DNA of 64,000 nt, taken from positions 375,855 through 439,854 of the forward strand of contig NW_019775136.1 in assembly GCF_001039355.2 (NCBI RefSeq). Direction: 5' to 3'. The translations under genes were made by a program, and so were the position numbers. The DNA is from Lingula anatina (lineage: Eukaryota > Brachiopoda > Lingulata > Lingulida > Lingulidae). Under the pieces are notes generated by a model. That model was not told where the DNA came from. It saw nothing but the letters and a program-made list of their open reading frames with translations, and did not search any database. This document shows, one piece after another, positions 60,301 to 64,000 of this stretch (positions are counted from its first letter, which is position 1; the number at the start of each line of letters is the position of its first letter).

Positions 60301-60530
60301 AAGAACTGAGAGAAGGCAAAAGCATGTTCTCCAAGTAGTCGCTCGCCCGGTGAAACAGAAATTCAACCTGCTATTCGATGAGCAGCTGAATTTTTTAGCT
60401 GCAAAAAATACTGAAAGCCATTAGACTTACTTTCTGCGCCAGACACTTGAAGGGCATTGGTGGTGATTACACAGACCACAAACAACAGCATCTTGAACAC
60501 TTTCATGTTGCCTTTGGTCTTTTCGTCCAT
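24012..60530 (-). CDS. Gene 2: giant mosaic MAM/lectin/WSC/sushi protein, 52+ exons
   Basis: This gene is assembled from exon homology and GT/AG borders. The 52 exons sum to 8,269 nt and keep one frame without a stop. Protein layout by residue: signal 1-33; MAM1-7 34-1211; F-type lectin 1212-1361; MAM8-9 1362-1709; sushi 1710-1826; C-type lectin-like 1827-1964; WSC 1965-2050; short linker 2051-2075; F5/8C 2076-2225; WSC 2226-2318; five 18-residue repeats 2319-2408; sushi 2409-2595; WSC 2596-2694; sushi 2695-2756. All modules are known extracellular adhesion or carbohydrate-binding families. A secreted recognition or adhesion protein is inferred. No transmembrane helix was found, and the 3' end is unresolved. 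No expression data are available here, so alternative splicing cannot be judged. Confidence 0.88.
24929..25114 (-). CDS. Gene 2 sushi/CCP domain 6 (1 exon)
   Basis: The exon reads TFCPMLPVGSTATVN, VVAFICKSGNFLSGG, YKCLPSGHW and VQSC. Four cysteines and the Trp are present in a 186-nt phase 1-1 exon. It is the last domain I recognise in gene 2. Confidence 0.9.
25790..26403 (-). CDS. Gene 2 WSC domain 3 (2 exons)
   Basis: Exons are 26254-26403 and 25790-25936. They read FVGCVLSNGGLHGTG, LRCITECKQNGYALA, then GSSCQCGQTYSTSK, TCNIPCSGGDTTQWCGG and AVYRT. Eight cysteines are present. The split point and phase match WSC2, so WSC2 and WSC3 probably arose from one another. The open frame continues upstream of the second exon (EEKSMQRLF...), but the acceptor at 25936 is needed to join the halves in phase. 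Confidence 0.9.
26640..26831 (-). CDS. Gene 2 sushi/CCP domain 5 (1 exon)
   Basis: The exon reads KHCGSRPSVTNA, ISYHCNPGYQIEG, VTCSLEAQW and LENC. All four cysteines and the Trp are present in a 192-nt phase 1-1 exon. The donor is the weak gttttc, but the phase and the position after the last Cys support it. Confidence 0.9.
26968..27135. mobile_element. Short MITE, TIR CAGGGGCGGA, TSD GATCT
   Basis: Ends CAGGGGCGGACCC and, inverted, CAGGGGCGGATTTAG are flanked by GATCT at 26963-26967 and 27136-27140. It sits in the intron between sushi 5 and sushi 4. Interior words (TTTTTGACCATCTTCCGAC, GGAAGACCCAGAAGAC) recur at 34050-34185, and part recurs inverted at 50850-50935. Confidence 0.8.
27486..27671 (-). 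CDS. Gene 2 sushi/CCP domain 4 (1 exon)
   Basis: The exon reads VNCTTSPPSVANST, VNYTCYNGYQLPNG, STCQADGTW and LVHC. Four cysteines and the Trp are present in a phase 1-1 exon of 186 nt. Several NxT/NxS sites suggest N-glycosylation. Confidence 0.92.
27983..28165 (-). CDS. Gene 2 sushi/CCP domain 3 (1 exon)
   Basis: The exon reads FQCPPIPQVSRARS, VGYQCDTGYMFPS, AIQCEQVQWTQ and PPDC. Four cysteines and the Trp are present. It is a phase 1-1 exon of 183 nt, the first module after the mini-exon array. Confidence 0.92.
28247..29320. repeat. 220-bp tandem array, about 4.9 units
   Basis: The unit starts near TGGTATATACAAACACATTT and repeats at exactly 220 bp. Units two to five look identical by eye. 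The first differs at three bases, gaccgtctg against gactgtcag. It lies wholly inside gene 2 between WSC2 and sushi 3. Each unit contains one candidate exon with its own splice sites. The near-identity suggests very recent expansion, or a locus where assembly copy number is unsafe. Confidence 0.95.
28331..29264 (-). CDS. Gene 2: five tandem 54-nt mini-exons (candidate)
   Basis: Candidate exons are 29211-29264, 28991-29044, 28771-28824, 28551-28604 and 28331-28384. Each is preceded by a pyrimidine-rich tract ending acaag and followed by gtatgg. Each is phase 1-1 and encodes VMDMSFSWTDSQTLLTKL, with G for S in the last one translated (28331-28384). The frame joins WSC2 upstream to sushi 3 downstream. 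Using the nearby ccttcag acceptor instead gives a stop codon. No domain family is recognised. Splicing is inferred, not shown. Confidence 0.6.
29321..29372. repeat. 52-bp dispersed repeat shared with 1441-1492
   Basis: ACAAGGCAGCAAAGCTGTCA and ATGTACAGACAAAAAGCAGG match the start of the gene-1-only block almost exactly. Here it directly abuts the 220-bp array. Confidence 0.8.
29758..30221 (-). CDS. Gene 2 WSC domain 2 (2 exons)
   Basis: Exons are 30078-30221 and 29758-29892. They read YVGCYIESSGAL, DECINNCRNLDM, then NCSCSNSLGRIGQ, HCKQKCTGNTNQYCGDEG and LSVYRVW. Eight cysteines are present. The split falls between the third and fourth Cys in phase 1. It is followed by the mini-exon array. 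Confidence 0.9.
30584..31748 (-). CDS. Gene 2 F5/8 type C (discoidin) domain, 4 exons
   Basis: Exons are 31661-31748, 31315-31418, 31023-31129 and 30584-30734, with phases 1, 2, 1, 0, 1. The text reads PCSESLLSSSQVEVSSEA, WAPNTSDSAPWVKLTF, TRRIVTGIVTQGG, WITQYRVTYNDGKGW and LRLEVLGCSI. The two terminal cysteines frame a full-length domain. Unlike the other modules it is interrupted at mixed phases, which points to an older intron pattern. Confidence 0.92.
31794..32030. mobile_element. GATC-hairpin MITE in the gene 2 F5/8C intron
   Basis: Arms contain ATAGATCAATCCAACTTTGT with GGGGACTTTGGCTGAGTGCA, and the inverse AGAGTCCCCACAGAGTTGGA with TTGATCTAAA. It lies between the F5/8C first exon and the short 75-nt exon. 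Confidence 0.78.
32126..32200 (-). CDS. Gene 2 short fibrinogen/COLFI-like exon
   Basis: A 75-nt phase 1-1 exon encodes VVLPGKYWIRPDGKEVS followed by LRVECFM. It resembles the opening strand of fibrinogen-related and collagen COLFI domains (Y-W/T-I-x-P-DG ... V-x-C). The rest of such a domain is absent and an F5/8C domain follows at once. It may be a relic or a linker. The splice borders are good and the frame is kept. Confidence 0.75.
32495..32752 (-). CDS. Gene 2 WSC domain 1 (1 exon)
   Basis: The exon reads YLGCYQKPTI, ALQCIEYCRGLDYP, LTHCYCRTSYN, MMCEETCTGN and ENCGG. All eight WSC cysteines are present. WSC domains are putative carbohydrate-binding modules, known from yeast stress sensors and polycystin-1. 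This one is in a single exon, whereas the two later WSC domains are each split in two. Confidence 0.92.
33022..33435 (-). CDS. Gene 2 C-type lectin-like domain (1 exon)
   Basis: A single 414-nt exon begins TQCASPWGYGYWGNC, followed by EARRKCLEFGGYIAVP, WLVGLHDPYS, NEPSDVWNQFMVM and FNDSASSFICQK. The outer fold cysteines (RRKC and FIC) are present. The loop Cys that normally precedes VxM is Phe, and no partner Cys is seen. EPN is EPS and WND is FND. The calcium and sugar site is therefore probably altered. A protein-binding CTLD is an alternative to a true lectin. Confidence 0.9.
33706..33876 (-). CDS. Gene 2 sushi/CCP domain 2 (1 exon)
   Basis: The exon reads RCNDPGEGVNATK, VTYGCLPGYDVV, LRLTCQANFTW and PPTC. 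Four cysteines and the Trp are present. It is a phase 1-1 exon of 171 nt. It lies between sushi 1 and the C-type lectin-like exon. Confidence 0.92.
34050..34185. repeat. Relative of the 26968 MITE without its ends
   Basis: CCATTTTTGACCGTCTCCTG, TGTAAATCAAAATTCTGACT and GGAAGACCCAGAAGACG follow the order of 26990-27120. The CAGGGGCGGA ends are not visible, so it is an older or truncated copy. Confidence 0.65.
34196..34375 (-). CDS. Gene 2 sushi/CCP domain 1 (1 exon)
   Basis: The exon reads GCTPPPNGTMAS, QYTCDAGYSQSAG, VSFTCGVTGQW and APLEC. The four CCP cysteines and the invariant Trp are present. It is one symmetrical phase 1-1 exon of 180 nt, the usual exon form of sushi modules. A small dispersed-repeat copy lies in the intron just below. 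Confidence 0.93.
34650..35599 (-). CDS. Gene 2 MAM domain 9 (3 exons), first Cys missing
   Basis: Exons are 35418-35599, 34930-35169 and 34650-34740. They read SFQFDGDNCGFSQD, then EHCQATVSFEYHAFGSHL, then VIFEGIKASGA with IAIDDITITKAAC. The first MAM cysteine (the C of CDFE) is Gln here. The aromatic WYH motif is EYH. Reading frame and splice sites are intact, so this is a divergent but apparently live exon set. Confidence 0.9.
36143..37274 (-). CDS. Gene 2 MAM domain 8 (3 exons)
   Basis: Exons are 37087-37274, 36651-36899 and 36143-36236. They read TSCDFENSTICNFNQL with STGPSADP, then HQCGLVTLRFWAHIYGGD, then IQFNGIAGAGTGGDIAIDG and GNC. The WYH motif is replaced by WAH. The second exon is the longest of its class (249 nt). 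Confidence 0.92.
37515..38313 (-). CDS. Gene 2 F-type lectin (fucolectin/F5/8C-like) domain, 2 exons
   Basis: Exons are 38104-38313 and 37515-37754. The text runs ENLAFGKEAYAGST, LDGNLDPIYSHKSCW, DPWFVVDLQ, TVTITGRGDCC, then WPAGGATDTFNC, AGRYVSIQ and NLCEIQVKG. This matches the eel fucolectin / tachylectin-4 / pentraxin family. The described sugar motif of that family is H-x24-R-x-D-x4-R/K. Here RGD is kept, the position after x4 is His rather than Arg or Lys, and I find no His at the expected distance upstream. Classical fucose binding is therefore doubtful. Confidence 0.9.
37801..37864. repeat. Compound microsatellite (AAT)n(AAG)n(AAC)n
   Basis: ATAATAATAATAATAAG passes into AAGAAGAAG and then AACAACAAC just upstream of the second F-type lectin exon. 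On the minus strand it reads as an artificial valine/leucine/isoleucine run. Confidence 0.95.
38640..40330 (+). pseudogene. Ty3/Gypsy pol remnant inside gene 2 intron
   Basis: In order: protease (LVDSGSTVSILNTK), reverse transcriptase (KWFCIFDLAYGYWQ, FNVMPFRLINAPSTFERLME, LDDVIVFGRSVDE in a shifted frame, LKSKKCHLF), RNase H start (LDTDASNNSIGA), a HENVDALCRRP stretch, and the integrase C-terminal end (QWVGPFTIVGKMSDVVYKL). The upstream RT part and the integrase catalytic core are missing, and several frameshifts are present. No flanking LTRs were found. It is antisense to gene 2. Confidence 0.88.
40608..42000 (-). CDS. Gene 2 MAM domain 7 (3 exons)
   Basis: Exons are 41807-42000, 40899-41138 and 40608-40689. 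They read FSCTFEDGVCGFEQDW, then GACAAALNFWYHAFGAALG, then IVFEAQRGNNHKSDYAIDD. The last MAM cysteine codon is split across the next intron (T then GT), so the final Cys is completed by the first base pair of the F-type lectin exon. That intron is about 2.3 kb and carries the Gypsy fragment. Confidence 0.92.
42518..44084 (-). CDS. Gene 2 MAM domain 6 (3 exons)
   Basis: Exons are 43909-44084, 42871-43098 and 42518-42608. They read FTCNFDTNDCGVTQ with SSDHSGSGSYFYIDG, then NCSLVTLRYWYHGYGND, then VRFTATTDDGE with LAVDDISVSQTDC. The four cysteines are present and the borders keep phases 1, 0, 0, 1. The first intron of the domain holds the TTGCAAATTTGC repeat at 43270-43548. Confidence 0.92.
43270..43548 (-). 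repeat. Degenerate TTGCAAATTTGC tandem repeat, copy B (inverted)
   Basis: Words such as GCAGCAAATTTGCTGCAAAC and AACTAGTTTGCAGGAG recur irregularly. Its border CCTGATATTTGCTAAGGGC is the reverse of the AAATATCAGG border of copy A at 635. It lies in the MAM6 first intron. Confidence 0.85.
44371..44598. mobile_element. GATC-hairpin MITE in the MAM5-MAM6 intron
   Basis: Left arm TTTAGATTGATCCATCTGGA and AACTCCCTGGGGGTTCATGC. Right arm GAGACTCCCCAGGGGGATAG with TTGATCTAAATATCTG. The interior includes AGTAGGCAGGACAGACATTT, as in 51613-51830. Confidence 0.82.
44610..45884 (-). CDS. Gene 2 MAM domain 5 (3 exons)
   Basis: Exons are 45685-45884, 44834-45061 and 44610-44694. They read YQCTFDDGTCQF with HTSGIGYYYYVN, then SSCGGATLGFWYNADG, then IVFETESQGDEGEYAIDD and SDC. 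The first exon is the longest of the MAM first exons because of a short HELSQASP extension before the first Cys. The usual WYH motif is WYN here. Confidence 0.92.
46102..47913 (-). CDS. Gene 2 MAM domain 4 (3 exons)
   Basis: Exons are 47747-47913, 46853-47083 and 46102-46195. They read FNCDFEQDECGLVQ with HTTGSGYYMYMEA, then QCTTVTVNLWYHALG, then VQFYAERKDGE with IAIDDISISQADC. The four cysteines are in place. The intron between the second and third exons contains a duplicated fragment of the MAM5 first exon (46571-46663). Confidence 0.92.
46392..46413. repeat. (CT)n microsatellite
   Basis: A pure CT run in the MAM4 second intron. Confidence 0.95.
46571..46663 (-). pseudogene. Duplicated fragment of MAM5 first exon
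   Basis: The minus strand reads QDHTSGIRYYYYGNTKLND with its gtaact donor, matching QDHTSGIGYYYYVNTELND at the end of exon 45685-45884. The upstream half of the exon is missing. A 30-base direct repeat (TCCACACAGTTTATGATTTA plus AATTTGATAG) flanks it at 46541-46570 and 46664-46693. No acceptor is seen, so it is probably not used. Confidence 0.82.
48146..51136 (-). CDS. Gene 2 MAM domain 3 (3 exons)
   Basis: Exons are 50964-51136, 50274-50513 and 48146-48227. Key text is WSCSFDADKCGM and HTSGSGHYMYIE, then GCTGRVSFWYHAYGDG, then VVFEASRGTSS and CLDDISITAGRC. The third exon needs the donor gtggat just after TGTG to leave phase 1. A nearby gtgtag donor would break the frame into MAM4. The intron between exons two and three is about 2 kb and holds hairpin elements, a (TA)n run and a 20-bp tandem repeat. 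Confidence 0.88.
48238..48312. repeat. (TA)n microsatellite, ~37 units
   Basis: An uninterrupted TA run begins about 10 bases upstream, on the minus strand, of the MAM3 third exon. It replaces the normal polypyrimidine tract of that acceptor. Confidence 0.95.
48553..48886. mobile_element. CAGGCCTA-TIR element, older copy
   Basis: Inverted ends CAGGCCTATCCAACTACCAC and CAGGCCTATACCCAACTACC continue through CTCGGCACCGAATGATCCTG and ACTACCCGTTTTCAAGGTGT. The flanks TTATA and TTACA are an imperfect 5-bp duplication. It is related to the nested copy at 56517-57037. Confidence 0.78.
48890..49155. mobile_element. Long hairpin element beside the CAGGCCTA copy
   Basis: The left arm (TGATCCGTGGACTAACAGAT, TTCCCTGATGGTCTCT, AAGTGCCATCAC) is matched inverted by 49045-49152 (GGAGACCATCAGGCAATTAA, AGTTAGTCTGTGGATCATCT). 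No coding capacity. Confidence 0.7.
49302..49361. repeat. 20-bp tandem repeat, three copies
   Basis: ACATTAATTATCTGACCTCC occurs three times head to tail, the last with small changes. Confidence 0.9.
51613..51830. mobile_element. GATC-hairpin MITE at the left edge of the duplicated block
   Basis: Left arm ATTAGATCGATCCAACTAGA and CTCCCTGGGGGTTCACACTA. Right arm GAGACTTCCCACGGGGATAG ending ATCTATGGGAATGTGCCC. Homology to the window start begins just after it (CACAAACACACAAAATATAA). Confidence 0.82.
52004..54107 (-). CDS. Gene 2 MAM domain 2 (3 exons)
   Basis: Exons are 53923-54107, 52675-52914 and 52004-52094. They read LSCNFDSGSCGF with HTSGSGYYYYAETS, then GSCSFVLNFWYHAYG with LLVGDSTLQGPLWSH, then FVFEVTCGSS with YGIDDVTVSEDC. 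All four MAM cysteines are present, plus one extra Cys in the last exon (VTCGSS) where gene 1 has VTRGSN. The intron between exons one and two carries a CA/GT microsatellite and two insertions that are absent from gene 1. Confidence 0.92.
52265..52560. mobile_element. Divergent GATC-hairpin-like element in the MAM2 intron
   Basis: Left GTTGGATTGATTTGTCTCTG with AATCTCGCTGTAATCAGCTC. Right GAGCTGATTACATTAAGTGC with ACCCACAGAGATAGATCC. The corresponding gene 1 interval near 430-560 is shorter and retains only outer parts. Confidence 0.6.
53195..53531. mobile_element. TTAA-target MITE in gene 2
   Basis: Inverted ends AGCAATAATAACTCTTC and AGGGATAATAACTCTTCG are flanked by TTAA at 53191-53194 and 53532-53535. 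Gene 1 has the empty site CAGGTTTAACCTACATT with one TTAA at 2536-2539. A TTAA duplication is the piggyBac signature. The element is 337 bp and has no transposase. Confidence 0.85.
53562..53842. mobile_element. Short element with ACGTTG interior repeats, TSD TA
   Basis: Ends CCCAGAAGGCATAGTTG and, inverted, CCCAGCGGGCAAAATATG are flanked by TA at 53560-53561 and 53843-53844. Gene 1 has the empty site ACATGTAGCTG (TA at 2564-2565). The interior is rich in CAACGTTGA-like words in both directions. The superfamily is unknown. Confidence 0.8.
55269..58407 (-). CDS. Gene 2 MAM domain 1 (3 exons)
   Basis: Exons are 58232-58407, 57664-57900 and 55269-55362. The first begins FTCDFETDICNL and carries the Asp-rich DDDGDYW stretch and the TGPSVDHT turn. 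The second has HSCSVVKVQFWYHT. The third ends FDDIVITQEEC. The four MAM cysteines are present. Junction phases are 1, 0, 0, 1. Intron 3 of the gene, between the second and third exons, holds the large nested inverted repeats at 56440-57332. The domain is nearly the same as MAM1 of gene 1 but differs at several residues, for example WRGSTPTPGTG against WKGYTPTSRTG. Confidence 0.92.
56440..57332. mobile_element. Large GC-rich hairpin element in gene 2 intron
   Basis: Ends GTGAGCAATTGGCGCGCGCC are exact inverted repeats at 56440 and 57332. The arms continue through GCGCTGCGCTAGATGCTCGG, AGCTCCCCGCAAACGATGCG and, nearer the centre, CTCAGCAGAGATGCCTCCCG with ATCGGACGCACCGCGAACTG. Total arm length is about 150 bases once the inner insertion is removed. 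The element is far more GC-rich than the intron around it. Confidence 0.8.
56517..57037. mobile_element. CAGGCCTA-TIR element nested in the hairpin, TSD TCTTT
   Basis: Near-perfect inverted repeats of about 110 bases begin CAGGCCTACCCAACTACCAG on the left and CAGGCCTAACCAACTACCAG inverted on the right. TCTTT flanks both sides (56512-56516 and 57038-57042). The intact right arm of the host hairpin reads CGATGCGCTCTTTGCTCAGC when inverted, showing the site before insertion with one TCTTT. The interior has 12 N and no recognised protein. Confidence 0.87.
57420..57535. repeat. Low-complexity T-rich then GT/G-rich tract
   Basis: TTTTTTTTTTCG is followed by GGGTGGGGTGGTGGTGGTGG. The gene 1 counterpart is the poly-G run at 7311-7329. 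Confidence 0.9.
58454..58670. mobile_element. GATC-hairpin MITE, gene 2 copy shared with gene 1
   Basis: GGGCTCATTCCCAATAAATC to TTTGGGAATGAGCTC, in the same intron position as 9754-9993. Confidence 0.8.
58970..59222. mobile_element. GATC-hairpin MITE, gene-2-only copy
   Basis: Left arm ATCTGGATCGACCTACCTCC and GGGGGTTCACGCTAAATTGC. Right arm GCAATTTAGTGAGACTCTCC and AGATCGATCCAAATATATGT. Gene 1 at about 10,280-10,310 lacks it, so this copy moved after the gene duplication. Confidence 0.82.
60431..60530 (-). CDS. Gene 2 exon 1: start codon and signal peptide
   Basis: ATG is at 60530-60528. The 33 codons begin MDEKTKGNMKVFKMLLF and continue VVCVITTNALQVSGAE. A short charged N-terminus, a hydrophobic core (LLFVVCVI) and a small-residue end make a typical secretory signal. 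The exon ends GCAGAAA before gtaagt, leaving one base (phase 1), which fits the MAM1 exon that follows. The paralogue at 12924-13023 has the same start and length, which supports the choice of ATG. Confidence 0.88.
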
Positions 60531-60558
60531 GTTCTGCTCCTCCGCTGACCACGCAACC

Positions 60559-60567
60559 CTTTAAATA
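60559..60567 (-). promoter_or_regulatory. Possible TATA-like box of gene 2
   Basis: The minus strand reads TATTTAAAG about 30 nt upstream of the gene 2 ATG. The matching site in gene 1 is changed to CATTTAGAG. If this box is real the 5' UTR would be only a few bases long, so an upstream non-coding exon remains equally possible. Confidence 0.2.
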
Positions 60568-60786
60568 TCGTCATCGGATATTTTTTAAAAAAATAAACTG
60601 AGGCTAATCTTAATAACCTTGAATTATTTATTTTATTTTCACAGTCCCCTCAAGATGTTTACCAAATGCTAAAAGTAACATTTTTTTGGATACGGATTCG
60701 TAAAATGAATTTGGGGTCGATACAGGGATTCGTTATAGTAGGCCTACTTTGTGAAAGAATGACGCACATGTTTAAGAGGTATTATT

Positions 60787-61057
60787 CAGGGACGGATCCA
60801 GGATTACTTGAAGGGGGAGGGGGGTCCGCGAAAGTGAAGCCGATCCTACTCCCACCTCCTTGGCGTGGGGTTCGTGGACATCTGAAGAAACCATGAAAAA
60901 ATTGGTATTTTAGAGGGCGAGCGGAGCCATTTGGTACGGTTAAGAACTATGATACACCTCGTCAAAATTCTAATATCAAGAGGGGGCCATTGGTGTGATT
61001 TTTTTCAGAAATCAAAGGGGGGGTCAGGACTCCCCTGACCCCCTAAATCTGCCCCTG
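60787..61057. mobile_element. MITE upstream of gene 2, TIR CAGGGACGGATCCAG, TSD ATTATT
   Basis: Ends CAGGGACGGATCCAGGATT and, inverted, CAGGGGCAGATTTAGGGGG lie between ATTATT at 60781-60786 and 61058-61063. Gene 1 upstream has one uninterrupted ATCATC (13286-13291) at that point. The ends resemble the 26968 element. The interior is G-rich (GGGGGAGGGGGG). Confidence 0.82.
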
Positions 61058-61063
61058 ATTATT

Positions 61064-62930
61064 GACTTATATAAAAATCAAATATCACTATGTCGAGATG
61101 TTTTTATTCATAACTTTGCAGTTGTTATTCCAAAGTAATGGGCCTTGGTTCTCAATTATTGATCCTTCGATCATTTTTGTTATAATTTGGATCACGGTGG
61201 AACTGGAGAACAAAATTAAGACTTAAACGTGGTGCATTATAGCCCGCTAATGCACACAAAAACTACTCACCGAAGCACCGAGCCGTAAATACACTTGAAA
61301 AACAGGTTAATTGGGGACTGAGCGTTTATCACAATATATATGAAAGAAAAAAAAACTTTATTACATTACAAGAGATTTTTTGCCGTTTTTATTATAACAA
61401 CTTTCTCAATAACAGAGGATATTTCAATTCATCTTTTCCCGATTTTACTACATTGGAGGTGCCGATAAAGACCAGGAAGGCTGGGTTGAAGATCAAGAAG
61501 CTGAAACGCACGATGCGGCCGCTTCAGGGGCGGACCTTGGTCTGGGTGTTTGTAAGGCGTCGCTCACCCTCTGCTCAAAATTCCAAAGAGTGTCTTGTAT
61601 ATATTTGCTCTAATTCCAAAGAGGGTCTTGTATATATATTTGTACATGTACATGTACTCCCATTTTTACATGTACCGGCATCAGCCTGGAACCCCAAGGA
61701 CGGGAAGAAGGTCCCGCTCAATGCAAAATGTCAAACTTCCCAAATAGTTTTAGGTTATTTCGATTCATTTTCGTAAGTGGATCTTATTTGTGTGTGTTTA
61801 TTTTTTATTTCATTTTACCTTGTGTTGAACCCCCCTCCCAATTTTAAAAAAGAATTTAAAACTTATATCTTCAAAATGTTTTATAATTAATTTGACTGGC
61901 TGTTGTCTTTTATATTGTACTATTTATTTTAATATCTTAAAATCTTACATAAATTTATTTACATTTTATTTAACATCTTAATATCTTAATATTTTTATTA
62001 CCTATTCATTTATTGACTTTATTCATCGTATTCTGTTCATTTTACCCATGTAGAGTCTTCTGAACAATTATATGGATTTTATTTGTTTGCATGTCTTTTT
62101 TTGTTTGTGTGTTGTTTGTTTTAGGTATGAAACTTTCGTCATTCTCTGCTGTTCTTATAATGGGCCAAAAAGTGTAGCATGTCAAATTCGTCCTTAAAAT
62201 GTTATAATTGAATACAAATTACTCTTAGCTCTACGTATAGAAAAAATATTTTCCTAAAAACTTCAGCAACTTTCCTTTATCAACAAGGTATACTTTCCTC
62301 AAAATCGCTCATAATAAATGATTTGTTAAACCGTTTTCGATGTCTAAACGTAACGTTTAAATTTGAGAATCGTTCAACTTAGAACTCCAAAATTCTGGAA
62401 ACTGTCTTGGATATGGTATACCATAGTGTATTTGAGAAAATGTGTCGACCCCCCCCCCCCCCTCCAGAAAAAAAAAAAAAACAAAAAAAAGTTAATTATT
62501 ATTGTGTAAATTGCTTACACGTGCACTAAGCGTGTGCCATTTAACTGCAGAAAAATGTTGTGAAAGAATACGAGACAATTACGAGATAAACACAATTAAA
62601 ATCAGGTAGATAAATTGGCAAATTAATTACAAAACGTACGAGTAAGTAAACATTTTCAGAGTGTTTGACCAATACCTTTCTCTATAAAATCGTTACTCGA
62701 AAGACTTATCAAAATAATTTATCCTTGGCCTTGACAATCTTTTAAAGTCACTGACCTTAGTCAAATCGATTTGTCAACTATTAGAAAAAACTTTTCATAC
62801 TGGACCTAACAATGGAAACACATAGTAAAACATTTATTTCATTTAGCCTTTGGATGCCGCTATAGGAAGGACATTCGATTTATATGAAATTCAATTAATT
62901 GGTGACCTGCTTATCTGAATTTCATCAATA
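61064..62930. other. Upstream region of gene 2, duplicated part
   Basis: Matches 13292-15038 with small indels, containing a poly-C/poly-A tract near 62450. No exon recognised. Confidence 0.6.
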
Positions 62931-64000
62931 TGTTGTAAAGTAAATGACTTACACTTTCACTAATTGCAGATAATTAGTACCACCAGCGTGTACGTGTTAG
63001 TCCCGACCCGACGCGGCATAATTAAAGGTCACCCTTACCGCTTCTCCCCCTAGACCGCAAGAACCTGTGTCTCCATCTCTTGAATTTAGGTCACATATAA
63101 TCTCAGCTTGAACCCCGTTTTTTTTTTCTCAGTCGGTGCATTGACCTATAGGCGTGACGCTCGTTGATACGCACCCTTGTCAACATTTTTGAAAATTCAA
63201 TGCTACCGGTAAATAGCTCCCAAACCAATGGAATTATGGGAAAAATTAATGTAAGTCTGAAAGTCATATGTGGAAATTCCAAATATGCCCTTGGATTTTA
63301 CCTTTGACCTTTATTTCAAGGCCAAACAGGCCAAAATTTACTTAAAATGGGAATTTCTGCAAAAAAAAAAAAAAAAAGGTCTATACTAATTTTCAGTACC
63401 TACACAGACCTCACCTATAATATTATGGACAGGTACTACCATTAGAGTCATCTTTCATCTTCCTGAGTTTGGGGTCAACGGTGCATTTTCACGGGAGAAA
63501 CGGCCATTAGATGCCAAAACTGAAATCCTCTCTAATTCTGGAACTGTACATGCTAGATACCTCATGTTTTGTGCATTTTATAGAGGTTGTCAAGCGCACC
63601 ACTGGAGGTGGTGTCCATTTTTTTGTTTTCCATACGGTTTACGAGTTGCCCTATATCAAAAAGCACAATATTCAGTAATAAAAAATAGAATGTGAAATAT
63701 AATAATTTGCCATGAATTTCGAATTGGCTCCTAAATTTCGAACAATATTAAAATCGTCTATAAGGAGTTTTTTATGGACCATGAGTTTCCACCAGAACTT
63801 GAATTAACCCATTGTAGCCCTCGTCATCAAAACAAACGGCAGCCATACTGGAGGGAGACCGGAATCGTCTGCTGCGCATGATCATGTCTACATGTGCAAT
63901 TGAGTATTTATTTTCTGTGTTTTCTTTGATATTAAACCGAGTAAAATGATGAATTACTGCAGGGTATATGATAGAGAGAAGATAACTAACTTAACAAGCG
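62931..64000. other. Upstream of the duplication edge; one dispersed repeat, otherwise nothing recognised
   Basis: Homology to 15.04 kb ends here. 63140-63335 is the inverted copy of the repeat at 21755-21955. No gene seen. Confidence 0.55.

Noticed and set aside
1-64000. tRNA, rRNA or other structured RNA genes
   Set aside because: No cloverleaf boxes or rRNA signature words were recognised by eye. A covariance-model scan would be needed to exclude small ones.

Overview
The window is animal nuclear DNA from a draft assembly with four unsequenced patches (1904-2088, 29438, 53678, 56878-56889). Two minus-strand genes are cut into many small exons with GT/AG borders. They lie in AT-rich introns packed with inverted-repeat mobile elements. 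The protein modules (MAM, sushi, WSC, F-type lectin, C-type lectin, discoidin) and the frequent TACATGTA-like words fit a marine invertebrate such as a hemichordate, echinoderm, amphioxus or lophotrochozoan. The sequence alone does not settle which.

Gene 2 (60530 down to about 24.0 kb) is the centre of the window. I reconstructed 52 exons by hand, plus two doubtful terminal ones. They join in one open frame of 8,269 nt (2,756 codons plus one base) up to the last recognised domain. The order is signal peptide, seven MAM, F-type lectin, two MAM, two sushi, C-type lectin-like, WSC, a short fibrinogen/COLFI-like piece, F5/8C, WSC, five 18-residue mini-exons, three sushi, WSC, sushi, short tail. 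Every module starts and ends in phase 1. No transmembrane segment was seen, so a secreted adhesion or recognition protein is the likeliest product.

Gene 1 (13023 down past position 1) is a tandem paralogue downstream of gene 2 in the same orientation. Only its signal peptide and first two MAM domains are inside the window. Positions 1 to about 15,040 align, with many indels, to about 51,840-62,930, introns and upstream DNA included. Several mobile-element insertions are present in one copy while the other keeps the empty site, which exposes their target duplications.

The stretch from about 13.0 to 24.0 kb between the genes holds a Tc1-like element with a decayed transposase, dispersed and tandem repeats, a pair of LTR-like direct repeats and long anonymous sequence. 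A Gypsy-type fragment sits in a gene 2 intron, and a LINE reverse transcriptase fragment lies in the first intron of gene 1. No rRNA, tRNA or CRISPR was recognised.

The most striking item is a perfect 220-bp tandem array (28.25-29.32 kb). Each unit carries the same in-phase 54-nt candidate exon, a possible way to vary the length of one region of the protein.
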